Assembly: GCA_029259285.1 (NCBI GenBank)
Contig: JAPDJB010000053.1
Span: 1 to 5,264 of the forward strand
Reading direction: 5' to 3'
DNA length: 5,264 bases
From: Candidatus Bathyarchaeota archaeon
Lineage (GTDB): Archaea; Thermoproteota; Bathyarchaeia; TCS64; B23
This document shows positions 1-5,264 of this stretch, piece after piece. A program made the position numbers and the translations under genes. Below the pieces are notes generated by a model, which worked only from the letters and a program-made list of their open reading frames with translations, made no database searches and was not told where the DNA came from. Each line of letters opens with the position of its first letter. The first letter of the stretch is position 1.

Positions 1-102
1 CCCCGTAACCGCCCCCTCCCTCGTCATCCTCACACCGGAATCCTGGAGGCGTCTCCCCTCAGTTGAGTAGCCCACCGCCTCCCTGATGGGTCTGAGGGAG
101 CC
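1..102 (-). other. Open reading frame continuing past the TAG of the PAC2 gene (probable C-terminal part, cut by window edge)
   Basis: Read on the minus strand in the same phase as the PAC2 gene, the 34 codons after TAG contain no stop and run to base 1. The translation begins GSLRPIREAVGYSTEG and ends VRMTREGAVTG. It uses the same favoured codons as the neighbouring genes (AGG Arg, GAG Glu, CTC Leu). A Gly-rich 'EGAVTG' stretch is what I would expect near this point in PAC2 proteins, where a similar 'EG-x-x-x-G' segment precedes the last helices. This supports continued coding rather than spacer. It could be the C-terminal part of a readthrough or Pyl-containing protein, or the remnant of a nonsense-mutated gene. 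The true end lies outside the window. Confidence 0.6.
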
Positions 103-441
103 CTAAACAGCTATGAACTCCGAAACCCCCTTATCCATAAGCCATCTGAAGAGCTCCCCACCTATCCTCCACGCATTCTCGGAGGTCGGTAATACCTCGG
201 AGACTATCATCAGAAGCCCCTTGTCTCCGTATATCCTGAAGGAGTGAAGGGGCTGACCCTCGACGATGAGCATCATAGGTGGAAGGAGAGGAGTCTTCAG
301 ATAGGCCCTGAGGCCGAAGCCAGCCCTGCGGATGACATACATCAACGAGGTGTTCGCTATGAATCCAGGCCCCGCAAAGCCTGTGACGGCTGTATACCTC
401 CCCCTCTCGATGGGGGTTGTCTCAACGAACTCCACATCCAT
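103..441 (-). CDS. PAC2-family (proteasome assembly chaperone-like) protein, N-terminal part ending at an in-frame TAG
   Basis: The 112-residue product resembles the N-terminal half of archaeal PAC2 (formerly DUF75) proteins. These are cytosolic proteins related to proteasome assembly chaperones; their archaeal function is poorly defined. Visible hallmarks are the Gly-rich loop after strand 1 (GFAGPGFIANT, residues 21-31), a helix with hydrophobic spacing (32-40), the LPPMMLIVEGQPLHSFRIY block (53-71), and the strand LLMIVSEVLP (76-85). A helix (90-104) then leads into GVSEFIAV, where TAG (103-105) stops the frame. Family members are usually about twice this length, so the product is short. 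The open frame continues in the same phase to base 1, listed separately. The ATG at 441-439 is chosen because the family match begins there and an A/T box lies about 27 bases upstream, fitting a leaderless transcript. It diverges from the DHH gene. The family call is firm; whether this is one gene read through TAG, a pseudogene or a sequence error is open. Confidence 0.75.
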   Translation of the reverse strand: MDVEFVETTPIERGRYTAVTGFAGPGFIANTSLMYVIRRAGFGLRAYLKTPLLPPMMLIVEGQPLHSFRIYGDKGLLMIVSEVLPTSENAWRIGGELFRWLMDKGVSEFIAV

Positions 442-462
442 ACCGTAGAGGCATACTCCCCA

Positions 463-473
463 GCTTAAAAAAG
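463..473. promoter_or_regulatory. Shared TATA-like box between divergent PAC2 and DHH genes
   Basis: The A/T run GCTTAAAAAAG is the only TATA-like element in the 53 bases between the two divergent start codons. Its centre (about 468) is about 27 bases from the A of the ATG on each side (441 on minus, 495 on plus). That is the usual TATA-to-start distance for leaderless archaeal transcripts. Neither gene has a well-placed Shine-Dalgarno sequence, which agrees with leaderless transcription both ways. No BRE is obvious on the plus side; purines (GGAGGCC) lie upstream in the minus orientation. Transcription from one box in both directions is inferred. Confidence 0.5.
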
Positions 474-494
474 GCCTCCGCCCAAGAATATCCG

Positions 495-1532
495 ATGAAG
501 CTCGACGAGTTCAAGAAAGCTCTGAGGGGCAGAGTTATCATCCTCTGTCATCACAACGCCGATCCCGATGCCCTATGCTCAGCCCAAGCTCTAAAGGAGC
601 TGGTGGAGACCCTCAACCCCGAGGCTGAGGCTATAATAATGCTTCCAGCGGGGGCGAGTTCCACCTCTAGGAGGGTGATGGATGCCCTAGGAATAGAGGC
701 GGTGGATGATGAGGTCGACCTAAGCGACGTAGACGCCCTCGTCGTGGTGGACACCTCCTCCCTAGCCCAGCTCTCCTCAAAGGCCGAGGAGGTCGCATCA
801 TCAAAGGCCAATAAGATTTTCATAGATCACCATACGCCCAGCAGGGAGGTTGAGGAGGTGGCGGATATATACATCGTCGACGACTCAGCCTCCTCAACCT
901 CGGAGCTCATCTACAGGCTCTATGAGTCCCTGAACCTAAACCCCTCGGAGAGAGCTGCGAGGGCTATGCTCATAGGCATCACATACGATTCTAAGCATCT
1001 CTCCATAGCAGGCTCAGAGACCCTGAGGGTTGTCTCAAGGCTGCTGGAGCTGGGGGCATCGATGGAGGAGGCTTCGAGGCTGCTGACAGCCGAGATGGAT
1101 CGCTCGGAGCGCATCGCCCGCCTCAAAGCAGCTCAGAGGATGAGCCTCCACGAGGTGGAGGGATGGCTCATCGCGGCGTCACATGTAAGCTCACATCAGG
1201 CATCCGCCGCCCGAGGCCTATTAGGATTGGGGGCTGACGTAGCCGTGGTTGCGGGGGGAACCTGGGAGGATGTGCGTGTAAGCATAAGGTCAACGGAACG
1301 CTTCCACGGTGAGACCTCCATCCACCTCGGCAGAGACATCGCCCAGCCCCTAGCGGAGAAGCTCCAAGGCTCTGGGGGAGGACATGCAACCTCAGCAGGC
1401 CTAAACCTCCAGGGGGATTATGAGGAGACGTTGAGGCGCTGCGTGGAGCTAATCTCGAAGAGGATCAAGGAGGCTGTTAGGACATCCACCGATGATCAGA
1501 GGCGCGGTGGGGAGATTGAGGGTGCATCCTAA
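495..1532 (+). CDS. DHH/DHHA1-family phosphoesterase (NrnA/RecJ-like)
   Basis: This is a 345-residue cytosolic metal-dependent phosphoesterase. The N-terminal DHH domain carries motif I as HHNADPDA (19-26; Asp23 and Asp25 as metal ligands), motif II as VVVDTSS (83-89; Asp86), the name-giving DHH at 111-113, and motif IV as GITYDSKH (161-168; Asp165). The C-terminal DHHA1 domain holds the substrate-binding GGGH (294-297) within SGGGHATSAGL. All key residues are present, so it should be active. Length and order match NrnA-type oligoribonuclease/pAp phosphatases better than the longer archaeal RecJ/GAN exonucleases. A role in degrading short RNA or nucleotide phosphates is plausible, but the substrate cannot be read from sequence. 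I chose ATG at 495 over an in-frame ATG at 417 because residues before MKLDEF are not family-like, would overlap the PAC2 start, and a TATA-like box sits 27 bases upstream. The last 17 or so residues form a polar, probably disordered tail. It ends in TAA and looks monocistronic. Confidence 0.9.
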   Translation: MKLDEFKKALRGRVIILCHHNADPDALCSAQALKELVETLNPEAEAIIMLPAGASSTSRRVMDALGIEAVDDEVDLSDVDALVVVDTSSLAQLSSKAEEVASSKANKIFIDHHTPSREVEEVADIYIVDDSASSTSELIYRLYESLNLNPSERAARAMLIGITYDSKHLSIAGSETLRVVSRLLELGASMEEASRLLTAEMDRSERIARLKAAQRMSLHEVEGWLIAASHVSSHQASAARGLLGLGADVAVVAGGTWEDVRVSIRSTERFHGETSIHLGRDIAQPLAEKLQGSGGGHATSAGLNLQGDYEETLRRCVELISKRIKEAVRTSTDDQRRGGEIEGAS

Positions 1533-1548
1533 CGTTTACCCTACCATC

Positions 1549-1558
1549 TATAGCTATA
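1549..1558. other. Perfect 10-bp palindrome TATAGCTATA in the DHH-ecfA spacer
   Basis: TATAGCTATA reads the same on both strands. It lies 17 bases past the DHH stop codon and about 35 bases upstream of the likely TATA box for the ECF operon. It could be an operator half or simply A/T-rich spacer; a palindrome this short arises easily by chance. I see no second copy in the window. Confidence 0.2.
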
Positions 1559-1587
1559 CATTAGTCTCCTCGGGAGAAGCCTTATCG

Positions 1588-1596
1588 CTTAAATTA
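1588..1596 (+). promoter_or_regulatory. Probable TATA box for the ECF operon
   Basis: CTTAAATTA is a good match to an archaeal TATA box in an otherwise G/C-rich spacer. Initiation would be expected about 25-27 bases downstream, near 1618-1620, leaving a leader of about 40 bases before the TTG start at 1659, enough room for a ribosome binding site. A second A/T stretch (TATTAAT, 1624-1630) is a weaker alternative that would leave only a few bases of leader. Confidence 0.45.
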
Positions 1597-1620
1597 ACGG
1601 AACCTAGATGGCAGACAACA

Positions 1621-1632
1621 CCTATTAATGGG
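1621..1632. promoter_or_regulatory. Imperfect palindrome at the predicted ECF operon start site (possible operator)
   Basis: CCTATTAATGGG matches its own reverse complement at 10 of 12 positions, centred on ATTAAT. It falls directly on or just after the expected transcription start from the 1588-1596 box, a common place for an archaeal repressor to block RNA polymerase. ECF importers are often controlled by substrate availability, but this is only a candidate site and no regulator is encoded beside it. Confidence 0.2.
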
Positions 1633-1646
1633 TAGGCCATCACTTA

Positions 1647-1652
1647 GGGGAG
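1647..1652 (+). promoter_or_regulatory. Ribosome binding site supporting the TTG start of ecfA
   Basis: GGGGAG contains the GGAG core and ends 6 bases before TTG at 1659. The upstream frame is closed by TAA at 1626-1628, and no ATG or GTG in frame lies between that stop and the TTG, so this site decides the start. Confidence 0.5.
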
Positions 1653-1658
1653 TTTAGC

Positions 1659-3368
1659 TTGCCGCCTATAGTGGAGGTTGAGGGGGTCACCTACACCTAT
1701 CCGAATGCCGAGGAGCCGGCGCTGAGAGATGTGACCCTCACCGTCGACGAGGGCGAGTTCATACTGCTGACGGGGCCGAGCGGCTGCGGTAAGACCACGC
1801 TCTGCCGATGTCTGAATGGTTTGATCCCACACTTCTATAGCGGCGAGATGGAGGGGGAGGTTAGGGTTTTAGGCCTCTCAACCAGGGAGCATCCCCCCTC
1901 GGAGCTTGCTAGATATGTCGGCCTCATCTTCCAGAATCCCGATAACCAGATCTTCTCGTTGACCGTTGAGAAGGAGGTGGCCTTCGGCCTTGAGAACCTC
2001 GGCGTAGAGCGGGGTGAGATGCGTAGGAGGGTTGACTGGGCGCTGGAGGTCGTGGGCCTAAGCCATCTTAGGCATAGGTTGACGAATGAACTCTCCGGAG
2101 GCGAGAAGCAGAGGCTGGCCATCGCATCTATACTGGCGATGAGGCCGAGGGTCATCGTCCTCGATGAGCCAACCTCATTTCTAGACCCCAAGGCCGCTGA
2201 ACGCCTCTTCGAGATACTAGACCTACTCAATAGGGAGTATGGGATGACCATCATCCTCATCGAGCATAGAGTCGACCTCGCAGTGAGATACGTCGATAGG
2301 GTTGTCGTCATGGATGGAGGCCTAGTCATCGTCGACGCCTCTCCGAGGGAGGCCTTCACATCGCCGAAGACGAGGGCCGTAGGCGTTGCTGTCCCAAGGG
2401 TTCTAGAGCTCTCTGAGAGGCTTATGAAGAGGGGCATACCCCTAAAGAGGCTATCTCTCACCCCCGAGGAATTGTTAGAGGAGCTTCAGGGTAGGCTGAG
2501 GGGGGATGGAGGCTGGAGTGGTGGAGAGGTGAAGGTGGAGGGCGCAGAGCCGATAATAGAGGTGATAGATGTCTCCTACACCTATCCCAACGGCGTTAAG
2601 GCCCTGGACGGCATCAACCTCCGCATAGATCGAGGGGAGTTCGTCGCCATCATGGGGGAGAATGGAGCTGGAAAGACGACGCTGGTCAAACACTTCATCG
2701 GCCTGCTGAAGCCGACGGAGGGGAGAGTCCTAGTCGACGGCGTAGACATCTCTCAGGTGACGGTGGCATCGCTGGCGAGGAAGGTGGGCCTAGTCTTCCA
2801 GAACCCAGATGATCAACTCTTCGCCGAGAGCGTGGAGGAGGAGATCGCCTTCGCACTTAGAAACTTCGGCTACAGCGAGGACGTTGTGGCTAAACGAGTC
2901 GATTGGGCGCTTCACCTCCTCGACATAGAGCAATATAGGGGTTCAAGCCCCTTCACCCTCAGCGGCGGGGAGCGTAAACGTGTAGCCCTCGCCTCGGTTC
3001 TAGCCTGGGATCCCGAGGTAGTCGTCCTCGACGAGCCGACCATCGGACAGGATTATGCGCAGAAGGAGAGGCTGAGGCATTTCCTAATGCAGCTTAGGAG
3101 TCAGGGTAAGACCACAATCATCGTCACCCATGATGTTGAGTTCGTCGCCGAGTGTGAACCTAGGATTATCCTTATGGCTGAGGGGCGAATATTGGCCGAT
3201 GGCCCCGCCAGGAGGGTTCTCTCCGATGTGGAGGCGTTGGAGAAGGCCTCGATCACGCCGCCGGAGATGGTGAGGGTTCTGAGGAGGCTCTCCCCCTACG
3301 GCGTCCCCTGCGACATCCTCGACGTCGAGGAGGCGGCTAAGGTTATAGCTGGGAGGTTTAGGGGATGA
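1659..3368 (+). CDS. ECF transporter fused ATPase EcfA-EcfA' (two ABC domains)
   Basis: This 569-residue protein holds two complete ABC ATPase domains and would act as the energizing pair of an energy-coupling factor importer on the inner face of the membrane. Domain 1 (about 1-250) has YTYPN, Walker A GPSGCGKTT (39-47), Q-loop Gln92 in FQNPDNQIF, signature LSGGE (145-149), Walker B with catalytic Glu170 (LDEP), D-loop SFLDP and switch His203. Domain 2 (about 297-540) repeats these: YTYPNG, Walker A GENGAGKTT (333-341), Gln381 in FQNPDDQLF, LSGGE (434-438), Glu459 and His491. Its D-loop reads IGQD. The FQNPDxQ form is typical of ECF/CbiO ATPases. A Gly-rich linker (about 278-298) joins them. 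Both ATP sites look intact, whereas many ECF systems encode EcfA1 and EcfA2 separately. The start is TTG at 1659. It overlaps ecfT by four bases, so the two are co-translated. The substrate is unknown because no S component is present. Confidence 0.93.
   Translation: MPPIVEVEGVTYTYPNAEEPALRDVTLTVDEGEFILLTGPSGCGKTTLCRCLNGLIPHFYSGEMEGEVRVLGLSTREHPPSELARYVGLIFQNPDNQIFSLTVEKEVAFGLENLGVERGEMRRRVDWALEVVGLSHLRHRLTNELSGGEKQRLAIASILAMRPRVIVLDEPTSFLDPKAAERLFEILDLLNREYGMTIILIEHRVDLAVRYVDRVVVMDGGLVIVDASPREAFTSPKTRAVGVAVPRVLELSERLMKRGIPLKRLSLTPEELLEELQGRLRGDGGWSGGEVKVEGAEPIIEVIDVSYTYPNGVKALDGINLRIDRGEFVAIMGENGAGKTTLVKHFIGLLKPTEGRVLVDGVDISQVTVASLARKVGLVFQNPDDQLFAESVEEEIAFALRNFGYSEDVVAKRVDWALHLLDIEQYRGSSPFTLSGGERKRVALASVLAWDPEVVVLDEPTIGQDYAQKERLRHFLMQLRSQGKTTIIVTHDVEFVAECEPRIILMAEGRILADGPARRVLSDVEALEKASITPPEMVRVLRRLSPYGVPCDILDVEEAAKVIAGRFRG
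3352..3357 (+). promoter_or_regulatory. Shine-Dalgarno site for ecfT inside the end of ecfA
   Basis: GGAGGT sits within the last codons of the fused ATPase gene, 7 bases before the ATG at 3365. Together with the ATGA overlap it indicates translational coupling of the two ECF subunits and fixes the ecfT start. Confidence 0.65.
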
Positions 3369-4150
3369 GCCTCTTCGAGGGTCTAAGATTCTCTGGGGGC
3401 GATACGCCGATACATCGACTAGATCCCAGAGCTAAATTCGTCTTGACGGCCTCCATCTTCACAGCCGCCGTCCTCTACTTCCATCTCCTGCCTCTCCTCA
3501 TAATCTTCCTCATACAGCTGCCCATCGTCGCGGCGGCTAAGGTCTGGAGGGGCTGGCTTAGAACGCTGAGGGGGGGCCTCTACATCGCGGTGTTGATCCT
3601 CGTGACGAATCTAATCTCCTTCTACTTCTATAAGGGTCGAGTCTTCACCCTTGAGATGGTTGAGTATTCACTTTCGATGACTTTGAGATTCATCGTCCTC
3701 GTCGCCTCCTTCAGCCTCTTCTTCCTCACCACCTCCCCCGACAGGTTGAGCCTGGCCCTGGAGAAGCTTCACGTCCCCTATGAATTCACCTTCGCCTTCA
3801 TCACAGCCATCCGCTTCGTCCCCGTCCTCGCCGAGGAGGCTCAGTCCATCATCGACGCCCAGAGGGCGAGGGGGCTGGAGCTGGAGCGTGGAGGCCTTTT
3901 GAGGAGGGTGAGGAACTACATACCGATCCTGCTGCCACTTATAGTGAACTCCATTAGGAGGAGCCTCGAGCTGGCTGAGGCGATGGAGTCGAGGGCCTTC
4001 GGGGCTGCGAGGGAGAGGACGAACCTCTATGAGTTGGAGATGGGAGGCCTCGACTACGCCGTCCTGATGCTATCCATCGCCCTCATGGCCATAGCCATCT
4101 ACATCAGGGTTTTCCATCCAAATCTAGGGGTCTTCTTCCCCTCGGTTTGA
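3365..4150 (+). CDS. ECF transporter transmembrane protein EcfT
   Basis: This 261-residue membrane protein is the scaffold that couples the ATPase pair to a substrate-binding S component. The N terminus (DTPIHRLDPRAKF, 13-25) is typical of the EcfT/CbiQ family. Hydrophobic segments lie at roughly 26-58 (probably two helices), 71-89, 104-122, 185-197 and 230-249. Two coupling helices carry the family's Arg-containing motifs: AQRARG (165-170) and ESRAFG (208-213). Both insert into the ATPase grooves in known ECF structures. Length is normal and no defect is seen. The ATG overlaps the ecfA stop as ATGA and is preceded by GGAGGT. The best name is general EcfT; a dedicated transporter such as CbiQ (cobalt) or BioN (biotin) cannot be excluded, but no cobalt or biotin genes adjoin it. 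It ends in TGA and is the last gene of the operon. Confidence 0.92.
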   Translation: MSLFEGLRFSGGDTPIHRLDPRAKFVLTASIFTAAVLYFHLLPLLIIFLIQLPIVAAAKVWRGWLRTLRGGLYIAVLILVTNLISFYFYKGRVFTLEMVEYSLSMTLRFIVLVASFSLFFLTTSPDRLSLALEKLHVPYEFTFAFITAIRFVPVLAEEAQSIIDAQRARGLELERGGLLRRVRNYIPILLPLIVNSIRRSLELAEAMESRAFGAARERTNLYELEMGGLDYAVLMLSIALMAIAIYIRVFHPNLGVFFPSV

Positions 4151-4159
4151 GGGGAAGCC

Positions 4160-4168
4160 TTATATATT
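4160..4168 (+). promoter_or_regulatory. Distal TATA box of the AbrB-PhoU gene
   Basis: TTATATATT begins 9 bases after the ecfT stop. Initiation about 26 bases downstream, near 4190, would give a leader of about 28 bases containing the GGAGG site, so this box fits Shine-Dalgarno-led translation and is my preferred promoter. Confidence 0.5.
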
Positions 4169-4188
4169 TGAGTATGTATGGCTGTGGG

Positions 4189-4198
4189 AAATATAAAT
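4189..4198 (+). promoter_or_regulatory. Proximal TATA-like box of the AbrB-PhoU gene
   Basis: AAATATAAAT is preceded by purines (GTGGG) that could serve as a BRE. It is centred about 24 bases before the ATG at 4218. Used as a promoter it would start transcription at or near the start codon, giving a leaderless mRNA without the GGAGG site. It may instead be the A/T-rich initiation region of the upstream box. Confidence 0.35.
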
Positions 4199-4205
4199 AC
4201 GGTAT

Positions 4206-4210
4206 GGAGG
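4206..4210 (+). promoter_or_regulatory. Shine-Dalgarno site of the AbrB-PhoU gene
   Basis: GGAGG lies 7 bases before ATG 4218, which is ideal spacing. It settles the start codon: the nearby ATGs at 4174, 4178 and 4204 are out of frame with the AbrB-PhoU protein. Confidence 0.6.
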
Positions 4211-4217
4211 AATATTG

Positions 4218-5264
4218 ATGGAGCTGAGGAAGGTTCAGAAGGTCGGCTACTCAACCCTCAGCATATCCCTCCCCCAGAGCTGGACTAAGCGGATGGGCGT
4301 GAGGAAGGGAGATCAACTCCTCGTGGTGGAGGAGGGCGACGGCTCGCTGAGGATCATACCGAAGGAGGAGGCCGTGGAGCGGGAGGAGACCTACCTCGTC
4401 GACGTCGATCGATGCGACAATATAGAGCTTCTGGCTAGGGTCATCGTAGGAAACTACGTTCTAGGTCGAGGCACCGTCCGCGTTGAATCCTCCAGGAGAC
4501 TGATGCGGGAGCAGATAGAGAGCGTGAGGGAGGTCACACAGAGACTCCTCGGCTTCGGAATAATAGAGGAGGGGGATCGACACCTAATACTCCAATGCTC
4601 AGTCGACCCCAAGAAGTTCCCCCTTAAAACCGTGATGAGGAGACTCTACCTCCTCACCTCGATCATGTTTAAGGAGGCCGTTGACAGCCTGATAGATAGG
4701 GATAAAGACTTAGCCCTCGACGCCCTCACGAGGGAGCATGAGACAGACACCCTCTACTGGCTTATATCACGCCTCCTCTCCTCAGCTCAGCAGTCGAATC
4801 TCATAGCCAAGGAGATCGGCGTTAAGGATCCCATGGAGATCATCGAGGATAGCACAATCATAAGATTCCTGGAACTCATCGGCGACAGGGTGAACGACCT
4901 CGCCTCCAACGTCGTGAAGCTCCTAGACTCCGAGATCGAGGATGAACTCTATGAGCGTTTAGGGCAGATAGCCCTCATAACCTTCACAATGTTCGATAAG
5001 GCTGTTAAGAGCATCTTCGATGAGAACATAAAGATCGCCAGCGACGCCGTCGATCTCAGGGAGACCGTCGAGATGGAGGAGCAGAATATGATGAGGGAGA
5101 TGGTGGATAGGCTCAACCCCGAGACGGCCGCCATCCTAAGCTCACTCCTCGGCGATCTACGGATAATAGCGGAGCTATGCTCAGCGATAGCGGAGATCGC
5201 CATCAACAACGTTATCCGAGGAAAGAACGATGTATGCCGCCTATACCATAAAGTCCAACGCCCA
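4218..5264 (+). CDS. AbrB-PhoU domain regulator (archaeal PhoU-like), open at the right edge
   Basis: The frame is open for 349 codons to the last base with no stop. Residues 1-48 form a SpoVT/AbrB swapped-hairpin DNA-binding domain: KVGYSTLSISLPQSWTKRMG, then VRKGDQLLVVEE and LRIIPKE. The rest is helical and PhoU-like in two repeats. The first has REHETD (172-177), then IIRFLELIGDRVNDLA (214-229), which holds the Asp-rich PhoU metal-binding signature. The second has DLRETVEMEEQN (279-290) and the closing helix LCSAIAEIAINN (320-331). In bacteria PhoU restrains the PhoR/PhoB system and the Pst phosphate importer. Archaeal AbrB-PhoU fusions are annotated as phosphate uptake regulators and probably bind DNA directly. 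No pst gene is in view, so the target is unknown. Family members are around this length, so few residues should be missing. It has its own TATA boxes and GGAGG site, so it is probably not part of the ECF operon. Confidence 0.88.
   Translation, partial: MELRKVQKVGYSTLSISLPQSWTKRMGVRKGDQLLVVEEGDGSLRIIPKEEAVEREETYLVDVDRCDNIELLARVIVGNYVLGRGTVRVESSRRLMREQIESVREVTQRLLGFGIIEEGDRHLILQCSVDPKKFPLKTVMRRLYLLTSIMFKEAVDSLIDRDKDLALDALTREHETDTLYWLISRLLSSAQQSNLIAKEIGVKDPMEIIEDSTIIRFLELIGDRVNDLASNVVKLLDSEIEDELYERLGQIALITFTMFDKAVKSIFDENIKIASDAVDLRETVEMEEQNMMREMVDRLNPETAAILSSLLGDLRIIAELCSAIAEIAINNVIRGKNDVCRLYHKVQRP

Noticed and set aside
244..468. Plus-strand 74-codon open frame opposite the PAC2 gene
   Set aside because: It lies antisense to the clearly family-like PAC2 frame, its translation is low-complexity and unrecognisable, and it has no ribosome binding site.
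417..494. Upstream in-frame extension of the DHH gene starting at ATG 417
   Set aside because: The 26 extra residues do not resemble the family, overlap the start of the divergent PAC2 gene, and would put the promoter box inside coding sequence. ATG 495 fits the domain start and the leaderless spacing.
1533..1658. Possible riboswitch or small RNA in the leader of the ECF operon
   Set aside because: The spacer is only 126 bases, I see no extended stem or known aptamer core, and the likely leader is only about 40 bases. Only short palindromes are present.
1835..2461. Long minus-strand open frame (208 codons) inside the fused ATPase gene
   Set aside because: It is Ser/Arg/Leu-rich and is the usual antisense shadow of a high-GC gene. 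The opposite strand encodes an unmistakable ABC ATPase.
1659..3368. The two ABC halves as a possible recent tandem duplication
   Set aside because: They share motifs (YTYPN, FQNPDxQ, RVDWAL) but are diverged elsewhere in sequence. This is the known ancient EcfA/EcfA' paralogy joined in one chain, not a recent repeat.
4174..4218. A 14-codon upstream frame (MYGCGKYKYGMEEY) ending TGATG onto the AbrB-PhoU start
   Set aside because: The overlap is neat, but transcription from the boxes at 4160-4168 or 4189-4198 would begin downstream of its ATG, and it has no Shine-Dalgarno sequence. Probably chance.
4949..5209. Minus-strand 86-codon open frame inside the AbrB-PhoU gene
   Set aside because: It is Ser/Ile-rich antisense sequence with no recognisable motif, lying opposite conserved PhoU helices.

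Overview
The window reads as ordinary chromosomal DNA from an archaeon. Evidence is the TATA-type promoter elements, start codons that fit leaderless transcripts, a proteasome-assembly-chaperone (PAC2) family gene, and an AbrB-PhoU fusion of the archaeal kind. Heavy use of AGG for Arg and ATA for Ile, with a moderately high GC content, would suit a Thermoproteota or Bathyarchaeia-like genome, but that placement is a low-confidence inference.

Layout, left to right. (1) 1-441, minus strand: a PAC2-family gene. Its reading frame hits a TAG after 112 codons, then stays open and protein-like to the window edge. (2) 442-494: a 53-bp divergent promoter region with one A/T box midway between two start codons. 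(3) 495-1532, plus strand: a DHH/DHHA1 phosphoesterase resembling the NrnA/RecJ-like group. (4) 1533-1658: an intergenic promoter region with two small palindromes. (5) 1659-3368 and 3365-4150: a two-gene operon for an energy-coupling factor (ECF) module, with both ATPases fused in one protein (EcfA-EcfA') followed by the EcfT transmembrane protein, the two overlapping by ATGA. (6) 4151-4217: a short spacer with two TATA-like boxes and a strong Shine-Dalgarno sequence. (7) 4218 to the right edge: an AbrB-PhoU regulator, open at the window end and probably nearly complete.

How the genes work together: EcfA-EcfA' and EcfT form the ATP-driven half of a vitamin or metal importer. No substrate-binding S component lies in the window, so the substrate cannot be named and the module may be shared among S components encoded elsewhere. 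The PhoU-like gene has its own promoter and is probably a separate unit. The PAC2 and DHH genes are divergent neighbours that appear to share a promoter.

I see no mobile element, CRISPR array, tRNA or rRNA, and no convincing new multi-gene system. The points most worth following up are the in-frame TAG in the PAC2 gene, the symmetric divergent promoter, and the missing S component.
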